NCBI RefSeq assembly: GCF_022458985.1
Contig: NC_061789.1
Coordinates: forward strand, 17,206,357 to 17,270,356
Source: Mugil cephalus
Lineage: Eukaryota; Chordata; Actinopteri; Mugiliformes; Mugilidae
Reading direction: 5' to 3'
Length of the DNA stretch: 64,000 nt
Under the pieces are notes generated by a model. The model saw only the letters and a program-made list of their open reading frames with translations, had not been told where the DNA came from and did no database searches. The translations under genes and the position numbers were made by a program. This document shows, one piece after another, positions 36,267-48,755 of the stretch (the first letter of the stretch is position 1; each line of letters starts with the position of its first letter).

Positions 36267-39247
36267 GACTCTTTTAAAAGAGAACAACACTTTATGGCAA
36301 TCCAGTGCAACTTCACCTCACAGACATATGGACTAAGGGCTACTTTCATCATACAGTGTTCAAACAACTTCTACAACTACAATCAACACATATTATATCC
36401 TTATAAACATTTTTTTATGTAATAAGCTTAAACTACAATCCACTTTAATTGTCTTACCTTGTAATAGGGTATGCTACGTCACTTAGCCTCTCATGCAAAA
36501 ATTAAACTTCCCCATTCAATCTTTGAAAGAGTGCCCCCCTCTGTTGGCAAAACAAAATAGACATCTGATATAAAAAATAAATAAATAAATAAAAAGCCTT
36601 CCACAGTGGGGCTTTAAACTGCTCGCCGTGGGGTGCCTTTTATAAATCATGGGTGGCAACTGAGCAAATAGTGAACATGCGAACGGACAACGTGTGCATC
36701 AGTGAATACGGTCTACGGATTTAACAGCACGGGTCAAACACATTGCTCAGGAGTGGGCGTGCCTCTTCAGAAAAGCGGAGCAGAAAAGTGCGTAGTACAG
36801 TTTTTCTGTGTTGCATAATCGCCTTAATGAACATCAAGTTCAACGGTTGAGCTAAAACAGAATCAAAAATTACTACAACGGCAAATATGAGCAAGTGGAA
36901 ACAGCCACGGTGCGATTTTTCCCCCCCTCTTGGACTACGAGGCGTGCACACGTTTCAGCCTCAGCTATGAAGTGCGCTACGTCCTGTAGGTGCAGCACCG
37001 TGCCAACAGAGCTACACAGTACCCATTTAAATGTAGAACACTTTAAAGACGTGCGCACCAACCACCACAATGACGGCACGTTATTCTAGCGCACGCGTGT
37101 GCACGTGTAGATCTCCACATCCAGTGTCGCAGTTATCAAATACCTTTAAATCCACGTCTTGCGTCCTATTTGTTGCGACAACAGCCTGCAACGCGATCAA
37201 GTCCCTCTGTGTTTTTTTTGTTGTTGATTTTTTTTTTAAATAGTAGAGAGATCCGGAGCAATTTAAGGCAGTCTTTGCTATGGATCTGACGCAGATATCG
37301 TCTCCGTACGGCGAGGGGATCTCAGAGAAATCCCTACATTATCCATGGGCATGGTGCTGGAGGTTGTTGTTGTTGTAGCTTACAAATAGCTGCGCACTTG
37401 GCTCGGTTGAACCAACCCGAGCTGGAGGGTGACGTCTTTATTATGATCACAGCCTTTCGTAGCAGAGGAGGATTTATTACTATTCTGCGTCCTGGGAATA
37501 AAAAGTAGCGTGGAGCAGCCACGGCACAGCCATTTACACGCGCACACAGGAACTGATGCAACTGGCCGGAGTGCGAGATCGCCATCTAAATGCGTGAGGG
37601 CACAACACCATAGAGTTTTATAATAGCGCAAGGGGAAGCAGATAATCATAGCATCCTTAACGTAGCTATACTCTACTGGAGCGAGTCAGGATCGGATAGA
37701 AAATGGGATAAATAAAACAAACATCCTAAATAAACGTAGCATCCCAGGATCGGTGATTTGTATTTATTTTATTTTATTTATTATTTATTTTTCGCAAAAA
37801 GACCAATAAAATATCCGCAAAGCCTTGGGATACTACAGTCACTCTTGATTATTCTTAATATTAAAATAACGGTTTAACAGTTGAATAATCTCACATGAAT
37901 TATTAATAGTTAAAAAACAAGCCCCCAGTTTCTTAACATTCCATTGGACGACGGAGAACAGTTGAGTTGCTGTTCAGCACTCCTCCTCCAGGGTGAGCCC
38001 AACACATTACGTCCTCCCTTTTTTAAAGGGAGAGACAGAGGGGCTGTGGTGCTGTCACGTACTCCACGTGAAAAACAGAATTCATAGAAACGTAACTGAA
38101 CTAAAGAAAGAGAGAAACAACAACAACAAAAAAAAGAAAACTCGTGCAGATGTGCGTTTGAAAGAAGTTTGACGTAAAGCAGAATGGCACGAATCCGTGG
38201 ATAAATCGATTAACTGGTTATTTCAAACGTTTGAATAGATGAAAGTGCAAAATCTGACACGGGGGAGCTCCTAAACGTCCTTTTGCAAGGGGAAGGGACA
38301 AATGTGGTAAACAAGTCACATGTAAGGCGGTCGTATGGTCACCAGTTTAATAGAACACAATGTAAAAGGGGAAACGTAAACATCATTTGACCTCGTTGAA
38401 AAAATAACTGCCAATGTGGTTGCCAAGTATAAATATGAAGAACTATTTTTATTTTTATTTTTTTTGGCATTGCGTAGTGGTCATTGCGGAAGATATTTCG
38501 CTACCATTAGAACCGCTGCACTGATGTCGTTTGTACAGACATGCAGGCACATGTGCAACATCTCTGCTCTTGTATCAGAAACCGCAGATTCGTGAGGCAT
38601 CTGGCCCATGTGTCCGTATTTAAATATTTACAATATATTAAAATGTATACAACATGTACAGCTATGCAAATGCTTCGTATTTCCTTGGAGGGCATTCCGT
38701 GAACATTTTCAACGGTTTAGTTCATTGAATAATTGATTTCGGGTCACGGAAAAAAGAAGTTATCCTTCCCTGGCACACTAGGTGGCACCGTTCAGCTACT
38801 TTTTTAATGCAATAACACACTTTTTTAATGCAATAACACAGTCCTCAGGTTCTAAGTAACTGATAATGCCACACTGTGAATATACTCCACTACAGTTAAA
38901 TGAATTATTACTGGCAAACGTTTCTTTGTTGAAAGTAATCAAAAAGTTAATATTTTTTACTATTGTGCAAGCTATAGGATCTTTTCATAAACGTCACTGC
39001 CACATTTGTGTGTATGTTGCATTTAGTGATATCTGAAGAAGTGTGTTTTCAAATCATGCAATTTTTGAGTTTGTCAGAATAATTGAAATTCTTAATCGCC
39101 ACCTTTGGAGATTGTTGCTTTTCACCAGGCAGAAAGGCTTTTAACAATTAAAAATAGCTAATGCTGCTGGACAAATTTAGTGCAATATTTTTAGTTTCTT
39201 TAAAAAAAACAAAAAAAACAACTCAGTTTCAAGTCGTAACCCCGTGG
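36267..39247. other. EZH1 5' region and EZH1-RAMP2 intergenic spacer
   Basis: No coding exon is seen. The EZH1 non-coding first exon and promoter should lie here on the minus strand, but its splice donor cannot be chosen with confidence. The interval 36880-37680 is richer in CpG (GCGCACGCGTGTGCACGTG near 37090). It holds an AAAT array near 36577-36594, T- and A-rich tracts, and a 21-bp tandem duplication at 38798-38839. Confidence 0.5.
38798..38839. repeat. 21-bp perfect tandem duplication
   Basis: The unit ACTTTTTTAATGCAATAACAC occurs twice, head to tail, without a mismatch. Confidence 0.9.
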
Positions 39248-39358
39248 CAACCTCTCAGTTCCTTTTTCAAAACAGAGGGTGGGATGAAGCAAACACAGAT
39301 AAAGAGGGATGATGGTGCGCCAGCTTTATCAGAAGCTCTTTGGCCCATTTAGTGAAGC
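39248..39358 (+). repeat. Direct repeat, distal copy (111 bp)
   Basis: It matches 40615-40726 in all but three substitutions and one T of length, starting CAACCTCTCAGTTCC and ending TTTAGTGAAGC. It carries two GATA-type motifs, AGATAA (39297-39302) and TTATCA (39326-39331). It lies 1.5 kb upstream of the distal RAMP2 start. Confidence 0.93.
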
Positions 39359-40614
39359 AATATTTTTTATCATCTGAGGTATACTGAAGTGGACGTGTTA
39401 AGGAGCACGGACTGCAAAAACTCGAGTGATGTGCAACTACCTCGATTTGGTGCCGAAGAGCACCACGACCGGCTCGAACTCTTTCTCTTTGATGCCTTTG
39501 TTGTCGCACCCCCCCCATTCTCTCATTTCACTGTTGATGGCAAGCATTCCTGCTTATTAATTATGCACTCAGCGAACAAACGTATCTCAGATGATACAGC
39601 GTGTTTGGCATGTCTGCAGTGCTATTTGAAGTAGCCCGTGCCATGTTGATACTGAACTGTCAAACAAAAGCAAACACGCACAGGAAAACGAGCTCGGGGA
39701 GGGAGGCTGTTATCAGCAGGAAGTTTTTAATTCTGTATCATGTAAACTGTGTGTTGTTGATCTTGGCACTTGTCGATGGCGGTTATTTCCTTAGATATAG
39801 TTAGCATAGATTAGTATAGTTGCAAAGATTCACAAAGTAGATAACATAGCAATGCTCTGTAGTAGTTTAAATTTTAACTCACAGTAGCAGTTGAAAAAAA
39901 AAAAAGAAAACTTGGAAGGAAACTTATTTTCTCTCACAGTGTGCTTCCTACTCCTCTTTATGGGAAAGTGTACATTAGCTGTTCGACTTCACTCTAGCTG
40001 TGACTTTGATATTTAGGCTTCTGTTTGCTGGATTTCCGAAATGAAGAAGAGTGGCCTCCTTTAACCGAAATGAAATGTGGAAGCAATTTTGGCCAGAGCT
40101 GCCTGGCTGTCTTCCAAGCCCAGCAGCTGAGAAAGAGCACTCATCCCTCAGTGACGCGAACGAGTGCATCAGTTCCATGCTGGATAGCCCTCCTTGCCAC
40201 GGAACCTCAGTGTGATGTCGGATCCAGAGGTGGCAAGAGGTTGTCATCAGCAGCGAGTGTGTACCACAGCACACGTACAGTAAATATATGTTCTTCACTC
40301 ACCCCCATGTATATAAGCTTTTATGTTATACAACAACAAAACACACACTCTGAAAATGTAGTCTCTAATGAGAAATTAAAAGGGAACTCCACCAGTTATA
40401 CATGCCAAAGTCTGTGCAACAAACAACATCTCATATTAGTGATTTAAAAAAAAACTTTTAATTGCATGTAGCAACCGTGTGGTTCTGCCTTAAAAATGCT
40501 TCTAAACTGACAAAAATCATGTAATAAAATCAGATTATTTCTAGTGCTCTTGCAAAGGTAGAAAGAGGGGGTGAGAAAAAAAGGGGGGAGGGGGAGAGAG
40601 GGTGGGGCTCTCCC

Positions 40615-40726
40615 CAACCTCTCAGTTCCTTTTTTCAAAACAGAGGGCGGGATGAAGCAAACACAGATAAAGAGGGATGATGGTGCACCAGCTTTATCAG
40701 AAGCTCTTCGGCCCATTTAGTGAAGC
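40615..40726 (+). repeat. Direct repeat, RAMP2-proximal copy (112 bp)
   Basis: Second copy of the block at 39248. It ends 115 bases before the distal RAMP2 ATG. It keeps both GATA-type motifs (AGATAA at 40665-40670, TTATCA at 40694-40699). The sequence right after it holds three ETS-type GGAA/TTCC cores (AGGAAATG, GCTTCCTG, CCTTCCTG) between 40737 and 40774. Confidence 0.93.
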
Positions 40727-40841
40727 CGCCCACACTAGGAAATGAGAGCTTCCTGTTGTTTCATAGAGCCTTCCTGCAAAGAAGGTTGAGATATGTAATC
40801 CCTAGTCACCGGGGGAGACGAACACACCACTGTTGGGCAAA
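40615..40841 (+). promoter_or_regulatory. RAMP2: Probable distal RAMP2 promoter
   Basis: The 230 bases before the first RAMP2 exon combine paired GATA motifs with three ETS cores, a combination common in endothelial control regions. RAMP2 is known as an endothelial gene in mammals. No TATA box is clear. The start site and activity are inferred. Confidence 0.45.
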
Positions 40842-40943
40842 ATGACAGGCTCACTTGTGTTTTTTGGCTATCCTGCGACTCTTCTCATTTGGGGTAAGTA
40901 GAGGATTTACACTATTTATTTCTGTCTCTGTGTCTCTGTCTCT

Positions 40944-40985
<42 letters not shown>

Positions 40986-41397
40986 TCTTTACTTGCCCCT
41001 CAGCTGGCCAAGAGGTATTCCTTGAACTTTCAGTAACTGAGGAACTGAAAAGAAAGGAGCTTAACCAGTCCCATGACTGACACTTAAACACTTCGGTTTC
41101 AGGGTCGCTGAGAGTTTCTTTTCAACTGGAAAAATGTAATATATTAAAAAAAAGAAAAAGAAAAATCAAACAAAAAATACAATATCATTAACAGTATTTT
41201 TTTCAGTTAATACTGCTATTATTATTTACAACTAAGTTATTCAATGTTTGTGTGAGGAGAATATACACACGCATATATACATATATGTATATGTATACGT
41301 ATCATGTACGTACCTAATATGATCAGTTTCTAACTCCTATTTTCAGAAAACAAGAAAAAACACATTTTTTTAGCAGCATATTAGTATTTATTTATTA

Positions 41398-41454
<57 letters not shown>

Positions 41455-44400
41455 TATAGCTATATATATAGCCTGTTTAAATGTCCCTGACCTGAATAAA
41501 TTAAGACTTCCTTGAAGCAGCAGCAGACAAAGGGAGGATGCACAGATGTGTTCACTCCCCAAAGCTTACTCCTTGTTATTTCCTTTACCTCCTCTACTTT
41601 CCAGAGTTCGCGGGAAAGCATTGAATCCAATTGAACTGTTTAATATTTCTGAGACTTCAAATCTTTGTTAAGGCCTCATTCCAGTGTTCACACCCTATTC
41701 TGTCTCGCTCTCTCGGTGCAGGATGTGCCACAGCGCTTTGCCTGGTCAATGAAAAGGTAACGGAGCAACCGGCCACGGTGACAGGTATGTTGATATCGAT
41801 GGAAAAAAACTCATCTTCGCCTCTGAATTCCTTTAACTCAGCTGACATCCTTCCTCTATAGGTGACGCCTCAACACTGACAACGACGCCTAGTAAGTGAA
41901 GAACTTTTCTCTGTCACAAATTATAGATAAATAGTGTCATTCTAATTAAACAAAATAAATAAAAAATGGGCAGGTTTTAGTCTAATTGTACTTTAATGAT
42001 TTAACAGAAATACACCAATGCTGCTCAGATAAATATATTTTACAGTTCCAACTTGGTATTATATAAATGTGTTCACTGGGGATTGTTTTGAATAAGTTGC
42101 TTAAACTCATTTGCTTGGCCTGGAACTGAAAATCCCAGAAAACAGAGCTCAGAGATCATGTTTTCTGGCAATATATCTCTTTGTGTGTATTATTATGAGA
42201 ATCCAAGATAAACTCCTGGGGAGGTCTCTACCAGTGTGGGGTGAACAGCAGTAGACATGAGGCCCATAATGGTTTGGGGTTAAAGGTTAACTGAAACCTC
42301 ATTATGAGCGGCCCCCACCTGGCGCAACTTCCTGAATTTGTTCGTCATTCACCCCATGCAACGTCTGTGATCAACGCATGAACTCCGGGTTGTGAAACAA
42401 CTGGAACTTTGGAGCAGCGCCCCTTTCACTGTTCCTCATCCTGTGCCTTCTTTTTCTTTTTTTTTTTTCTCTTTCCCCGACTGTCCCCCCCCCTCCTTCC
42501 TCTGCCAACTCCCCCCAACTCTGAGCTCCTCCTCTGCTGAAAAGACACATTTCCTGATGTCATTCCTAAATCAAAACGCTGCTCTGCAAACAGATGTTGT
42601 GAGAGGCCCAACATGTGGATTCAGTGACATAAATGAACAAGTTGGCTGTGAGAAAACCCGAACAGTAGATTTCTTTTTCATTCAATCAATGAAACCGCCT
42701 TCCTCGCACTGTTTTTCCAAAGTGGGGAAAGGTGACGGTGAGAAACGACCTCACATTTATAGCACGTTCATCAGCTCCGCAAGACATAAAAGGCAAGTTT
42801 CCCGCACATAACCTGATAGAAATCTCTTAGATAGAAATTCTATGTTTTCTTTAAGTGTGCACAGTTGCCTTTTCAAAACAGCTGGTCAGGTCTCACTAAC
42901 AACTTGTTCCACGTTTGATCAAATTAACCTAAATTTGAAATCACGGCTGTCTGCGCAGCACACCCTGCAGAGTCATGATTATATCCAACCCCAAAACGCT
43001 AAGCCCTAAATGTTTACTTATGTTTCCTATTTGGCAGAGGCAGCCCAAAAGGCAAATAAATCACATGCTGTGAGCTGGCCAGGCCTTCGACTGTGAGAAA
43101 CTGAGACTAAAAAGCAGAACAAGAGTTAAAGAGTAAAGGGTTTTCAGATGTGAGTCCAGCCCCAGCTTGGGTGTGCTCCCTTTTATTTGGGAGAATGGAG
43201 AGGACAATCTTAGTTGCCTCCACCCCTTTAAGAAAGGGAGAAAATCTTCAAGAAACGTGTGCTGGAGAGGGGAAGAGCTGTTGCCAAGGCGCGGGGCCAT
43301 CAGACAGATCTTCGAAGAACATCTGGTAACCGCGGGTAACATTGTTTGGACATCTGGTAACCGAAGATTACACTGCGTCTCCTCCATCCTGTCGGGTTTC
43401 CTGTTATGCCTCGCTGTACACAGACTAAGAAGTTCAGATTTATTATACATGGTCATCAGCTGGGGACATCGCACCTTTATTCCTTTTTTCTGACATGAAG
43501 GGAGCACTTGGTTTCATTGGGGTATTCCTCTCCTTTCTCTCGGGTGAGTGTGTGGTCTCCCTTCTAACAGCTGCAAATGTCTGCCACAGACAGTGCTGGA
43601 AATGTGAAAGGAGGCAGAATTTCTCACTGGATTCAAATGTGCTAGGGACGCATGTGTTCTTGAATGGACTGAATTACAGCTCTGCTCACGGTGTAAGCCG
43701 ACTGAATTTGCGTAGATCAATATTTGATGTGGATTGTTTTTAATCTAAAATGTATTTGCTTCCCCTTTAGAAATCATGGCAGGCTCTCACATCCCCTTTG
43801 GTAGGTAACATGCCTTTAAAAACATATGGATGCTTACATCACATGTCATACTCTGAAGAGATCACCTTCCACAACTGAATAGTTGTCATTTTCTAATCGC
43901 TCCATTTCTTTTATTGTCTCTTTCTCCCCTGCTGTTTTTTTTTCTTCCAACTCCGATCCATGCAGCTTGTGGAAAGTCTGAAATATGTAGAAACTATTGT
44001 GAAATCTGTCAAACTTATTTTAATGGACCAACAATGGAATGCCTCTCGTTGATCTTCGAACATCTATGCCTGCGCGCTTTTGAGAAGGATATGGAGTCCT
44101 TGAACAGCACTGACTGGTGCATTTGGGGCAATGTGAACAGGTAAATACCGATTTTTACATTCACACAATTGTTTTCACTATTACAAAAACGGAATTTGCC
44201 CTTTTCTGGACCAGCTAACACACTCTCCCTGTGTCCAGACTATATAGCAACTTAAGCATTTGCACAGAGGAAATATCTGACTGTCTCTGTATCCCGTGGC
44301 CCAACCCGTTGGTGGAAAAGACCTTTGTGGACATTCATACCAGGTTTTTCAAGGAATGCCCCACAGAGGATCTAAGTGATCCCCCACCTGCCATCATCTT

Positions 44401-44488
44401 TGCCCTGGTGATCACTCCCATCTGCTTGATCCCCGTCATGGTTAGCCTGGTGGTGCTCAAGACAAAAAACGGGGACGGCAGCTCCTGA
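40842..44488 (+). CDS. RAMP2: Receptor activity-modifying protein 2, distal-start form (5 exons)
   Basis: Single-pass accessory subunit that carries the calcitonin receptor-like receptor to the cell surface and shapes it as an adrenomedullin receptor. Exons: 40842-40893, 41722-41784, 41862-41891, 43966-44140, 44239-44488. All junctions are GT-AG; phases 1,1,1,2 join, giving 189 aa. Hydrophobic leader about 5-25, then a Thr-rich linker, a Cys-rich ectodomain with CRNYCEICQTYF, DWCIWGNVNR and CIPWPNPLVEK, and N-glycosylation sequons NST and NLS. The transmembrane helix is about 157-180 (PPAIIFALVITPICLIP), with a nine-residue tail. PICLIP after DPP is the RAMP2 type, not RAMP1/3. Length agrees with human RAMP2 (175). 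It lies next to EZH1, as in mammals. Whether this 5' end or the one at 43495 is the main form is open. Confidence 0.88.
40944..40982. repeat. (GATA)n microsatellite
   Basis: About nine tandem GATA units starting 51 bases after the first RAMP2 exon (distal form). Confidence 0.93.
41406..41452. repeat. (TA)n microsatellite
   Basis: About 23 TA units in RAMP2 intron 1 (distal form). Confidence 0.93.
43495..44488 (+). CDS. RAMP2: RAMP2, proximal-start form (alternative 5' end)
   Basis: A second complete 5' end for the same gene. Exon 43495-43543 starts MKGALGFIGVFLSFLSG, a short hydrophobic leader, and ends G|GTGAGT in phase 1. Exon 43771-43800 is 30 bp, CCCCTTTAG|AA to TTTG|GTAGGT, again phase 1. 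It then joins the shared exons 43966-44140 and 44239-44488, giving 167 aa. The start has G at -3. The 30-bp second exon has the same length and phase as the 41862 exon of the distal form. The two forms would share the receptor-binding ectodomain and differ only in signal peptide and mature N-terminus. Use of both is inferred. Confidence 0.7.
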
Positions 44489-45620
44489 TTGAATCTCCGC
44501 TCCGCTCGTCACTAAAAAATGACCTACGCTCTCCTTTCCCTCACGACCTGAGGACCGCTTGTTTATACATTGACTGCCGCCGCGCTTCCGTTACAGACCT
44601 CGCAGAGGGCTGAATCTTTCTGACAAGTTTACCCACTCATCGCGATTCAGAGGAACATTGAAGGGACCAACCACAGGAGGACCTTATGGAAAGACCACTC
44701 CAATTTAAATCAACTGTTTTGTGGCTTTATTGTTGTCACTCTCCCTCGGCTAACCTCCGCCCATCGGTATCTCCTCATCACTTTGAGAATAAGGGCTGTG
44801 ATAGACATTCAGTTTCCCACCACCTGAGTGGAGATCAGGTTAAACTACTAGTCACATCCAGTTTGCACATACATATTCAGAAAACAGAACTGACAAGACA
44901 TGGTAATATTTTCTTACTGAATTGCTTAACATTTCATTTGCAAAGTTATTAATTTTTTATTTTTTTTTCTGCTGCTCAAGTTGGCTTAGAGTTGCAAATG
45001 AGAAAACTGGATAAAGGTGCTCATGTATGATCTGATGACAGGGCTCCTATATGAGTATACAGAGGATAGGAATATAAGTAGAGTCCGATGCATGGATCTG
45101 GTTATAGTGTGTGGAAGGTCATAGGTTACATATGGGACACAATGGATGGGTGCGCCCAAAGGGGAACATCTCCTTCTGTTTTCTATTTTTAAACAGCGGG
45201 AAATCTTTCAGCACCTTCCCACCTCCACGGACTAACTAACGATCCCTCGTGGTCGTGTGAAGATGACAAGCTGATGGAAAGTTTGTCCCCAGACTTAAAC
45301 TGTCTGTGCGACATAGTGATATACACTGAGCAATGACAAAAAGATAAAAGTGCTATCTTTTGCGCAGAACATGATACTGTGGTTATGTATTTTTAAGCTT
45401 TGTATGACGATAAAGCCATGTGACGTGCTTTCTGATCCTGATGATTGCATATTTATATACTTTATTGTATTTCTTTTACTGTCAACAGTTGGTGGACTTG
45501 CTATACAGTCTGAGAGAATACATCCTGTCTGCTCTCACTCTATGTACTGTATACATTTTTACGTATTTCTTTATATTTTAAAAACCATTAAATCTATAGT
45601 TGAATCGTGGGCTGTTGCTT
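44489..45620 (+). other. RAMP2: RAMP2 3' untranslated region
   Basis: About 1.1 kb of non-coding sequence ending near ATTAAA at 45587-45592. A second ATTAAA at 45767-45772 could give a longer form. An AT-rich block at 44949-44968 lies within it. The end point is inferred from the signals. Confidence 0.5.
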
Positions 45621-47043
45621 ATTTGGACAGATTGAAGGATTGAAGAAACTGCTACTAACATGAGAGGAGCGAGTTGTGTTAAGTCCAGCCCGCGCTCACA
45701 AGGACGCGCTAACAGAGCTGTGGCGTGATTCTGCGGAAAGCACCCTTTCACCTCTGTCTTTATTTGATTAAACACTCCTTTCCCTCGAGTGCAGTGCAGA
45801 TGGCACTGTTTCCTGCCTCAGGTAGTGTTTCGCTGTATCTTCACTGAGCAGTATATTGCGGTGCAGCTGCTGCGCAAGTGCTGATGTAGTGAAGGAAGCC
45901 GTGACAGCAGTCATGTATCACACCCTCATCTGGCACACACAACGCTCCAGGGTGGGCCCCGTGTCTGTGTGTATGGAAGAGTGTTTTGTGTGTGTCTGGC
46001 AGGGCTGGGTGGGAAAGCGTGTTCGGTGACCCTCTTCCTCTCTAGATGTCAGGTCATCCTCGTCCCCACCCCCTTCTGATCTCATCCAATTTTGTGTTAC
46101 TCCATATTTTTTACAGCAAAACAGGCCCCGTTTCTGATGTGATTATACAAGATGTGATTGTGCAAAATATCTCGCTCGCGTTATATCAGTCACATTGCAT
46201 TAACTGTTACACGAAACAACTTGTGCATGGATTCTGTACACAAGTCTGAGGCTCATTATCTGTTAGGCTTACATGAACGTTTTTAAATGATTTCAGTCAG
46301 GAAATGTTGCCCTCTAGTGGCTTTGATAGCAAACTGTCTGCATCACTCCAACTCCAAGTTGCTCTCCTGTTTTATATTAGGTTCATTAGGAAAAATATAT
46401 AAATACAATGGTTCATTATTAGGACTAAACATTTTACATATACATAAATCAAAATGATTTTAAAACTATGTGTCATATCTGGTGGCATCAACACAAGCTC
46501 CAGTCTTCTAAATGGGCAACGTAACTTTACCCAACTACCCTCAACCTGTCTTCAGAATATAAGCTCCCTTGTCTTAACTTTAGTTACCATAAAGGTGGCC
46601 TTTGTGATAGCACAAACATGTGAGTTACTGTAAAAACTCTCAATTTAAAATGGCCTTCTTGGATAGGTCTTTTTGAAGTACGCTATTATCTAACATCCTA
46701 CAGAGCAGTATACAAGGCCATCGGGTCATTCTCCAACCTCCCAGCTATGCCGCAGCACAAAAATATAACAGGCTGAGGCCCCTTACCTTGTATAAATCAG
46801 GCAGTCTTAATGCAATCCCATAGGCGTCCGTTTCAAGGGTCTGTGAGTGGGTTGACTTGACGCTGTGGGAGGGGAATTAGTCTCTGTAATGAATCAGAGT
46901 GTGTCTGCGGTCCTCTCAAGATAATTTCTCATGCTATATTTGACCGTTTTGATCGGCAAATTAGTAAAATCAGGAATAGTGCAATCAGAAATCAGAATGC
47001 TCTAAATGTACACCTAGTGGCACAACATAGGCATATAATATAC

Positions 47044-47180
47044 CAGAGGTCTTTAAACTTTTTTAGGCCAAGGACCCCAAACTGATGACCTACCTACTAT
47101 ATGTGTTCTATTAAGAAAAAAAAAAATTAAAGACATTATATAAAAAATGTCTAATCAACCAAAGTTAAAGACCTATGTAA
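47044..47180 (-). mobile_element. hAT-like short element, second copy
   Basis: Starts CCAGAGGTCTTTAAACTT, typical of hAT inverted-repeat ends. It shares ACCTACTATATG and AATGTCTAATCAACCAAAG (in reverse orientation) with the EZH1-intron copy. Internal sequence present there is missing here. Boundaries are approximate. Confidence 0.65.
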
Positions 47181-48661
47181 TATACAGTACATTTCTTTTT
47201 AAATAACTACAACACAGTGTTACACGACACACAAAAACACTAGGCACCTTCTTCTCTCTGCACTAGTCACCAGCATGCCTCAGCTAAGTCTCCCTGGGCA
47301 GTCTCTGGGTTCTGGCTCTGTAGTTGGACCTTCTCACCGTGGGAGCTGATGATTATGTCCCAGAGGTCTGGAAGAGCAGTGGGCAGGACGGCAGGTAAGG
47401 GCACCTTTATAATGACGGCTGCTTGCTTTGGCAGACTTCGCAGTGTGGCTGGGGACTTTGGCTTTGTAGATGGTCGACAGCGTCAGCTCCCCCTGCTTTA
47501 TATGGAACACTGAGAAGCATCGGGGACATCAGATGAACTTCCACAGCTGTCCGAAGACAGGTACTGTAGCTTCTTGGAGCAGGTCATGCCAAGTTATCGC
47601 TAAGAGACTTCTGAGTCATTGACGTCTTATTTAAGTTATAGGTGCTTAAAAGTGCATTTGCATTACATCAACTTGTTTATTGGCACATGCGCACACTGGG
47701 ATTTTGCCAGATTTGATGAAAATTAAAATATTGCACCCACTGATGCGAGTCATTCAGTGTGACATGAGTAATTGCTTTGTTGTGTGAGAGGCAGGCAGCT
47801 GGCACTGCTGTGTCAGTGCTGACCCCTCAGCTGGCTGATATCAAGCAGGCAGCAGATGACTGTACATTCAAGTAGGTCTGACATCAAAACTGCTGCTCAA
47901 TCAGTCAGAATAAACTCAAAATATACAGAGCCCGAGCAGCCTTGTTTCACTGCCAGCTTAAGATCTGAGTGACAAGGGGACTGAAATATTCTTTTCAGTT
48001 CTGCAATCATGTTGGAAAGGAGCAGGGCCTGCATCAACCTGAAGGTCAGCGTAATTGGTTTGACGAGTCTCCTGACTGGTTTATGCCCAAAAAAAGAACT
48101 GGCGCCAGAGCACTACAACTTGAAAGCCGGTGTACCTAAGAAAATATCAAAGGGAAGTATTGGGAAGTAAAACAATGCATGGACTTGCGGCCAGCTTGAG
48201 CTGCACGCAACTGCTTATAGGACACTCACTGAAATACTTAGAACTTATAAATTTCAAACCTAGAGTGTTGTTGTAGGGCATAAAAAGACTTTTTTTTTCT
48301 TTTGTGAAATTTTTACACTTTTTAAAAAAAAGTAAGATTAATGAATTTACCAAATATAGTTCCCATAAAGGCTCCATCAGAGGTTAAGGTAAAAAACTAA
48401 ACGATCAGTTATTGAAGTATGTACTGTAAATTCATGTAAACATATAGAGTAGTGCTAAGGCTACTGAGAAACTAAATTCCAAAACAAATAGGTCTGGTTT
48501 ACCTGCTTTTTACATGATGTCAGGAATAGGTGAGGATGAAAAGTGAAGCAGGAGTAGGGACCATGTGTTGGCGCATCTGAGACATTAAAAATAAATAAAC
48601 CACCTCACCACTGAAGACTAGAACCCTGGTTTGAAGCCGCACAGCATTATGGTTAACGATA

Positions 48662-48755
48662 TACACTGATCAGGCGTAACATTATGACTGAATTAGACAG
48701 CCGATGTTATTTAATTCTCCCATCCATGGTTTTAATGTTGTGGCTGATCGGCATA
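48662..48755. mobile_element. Miniature Tc1-like element
   Basis: About 94 bp with imperfect inverted ends: TACACTGATCAGGCGTAAC at the left, and TTGTGGCTGATCGGCATA at the right. It is the same terminus as the fragments at 5074 and 6190, with nearly all of the interior lost. Confidence 0.7.

Noticed and set aside
40944-40982. Possible CRISPR-like array from regular GATA units
   Set aside because: Units are 4 bp without spacers; a vertebrate microsatellite.
42392-42811. 139-codon plus-strand open frame in RAMP2 intron
   Set aside because: The first half is a translated C/T-rich tract (runs of Phe, Ser, Pro); not a domain and not joined by splice sites.
43061-43507. 148-codon minus-strand open frame antisense to the proximal RAMP2 start
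   Set aside because: No similarity to any family; composition matches its non-coding surroundings.
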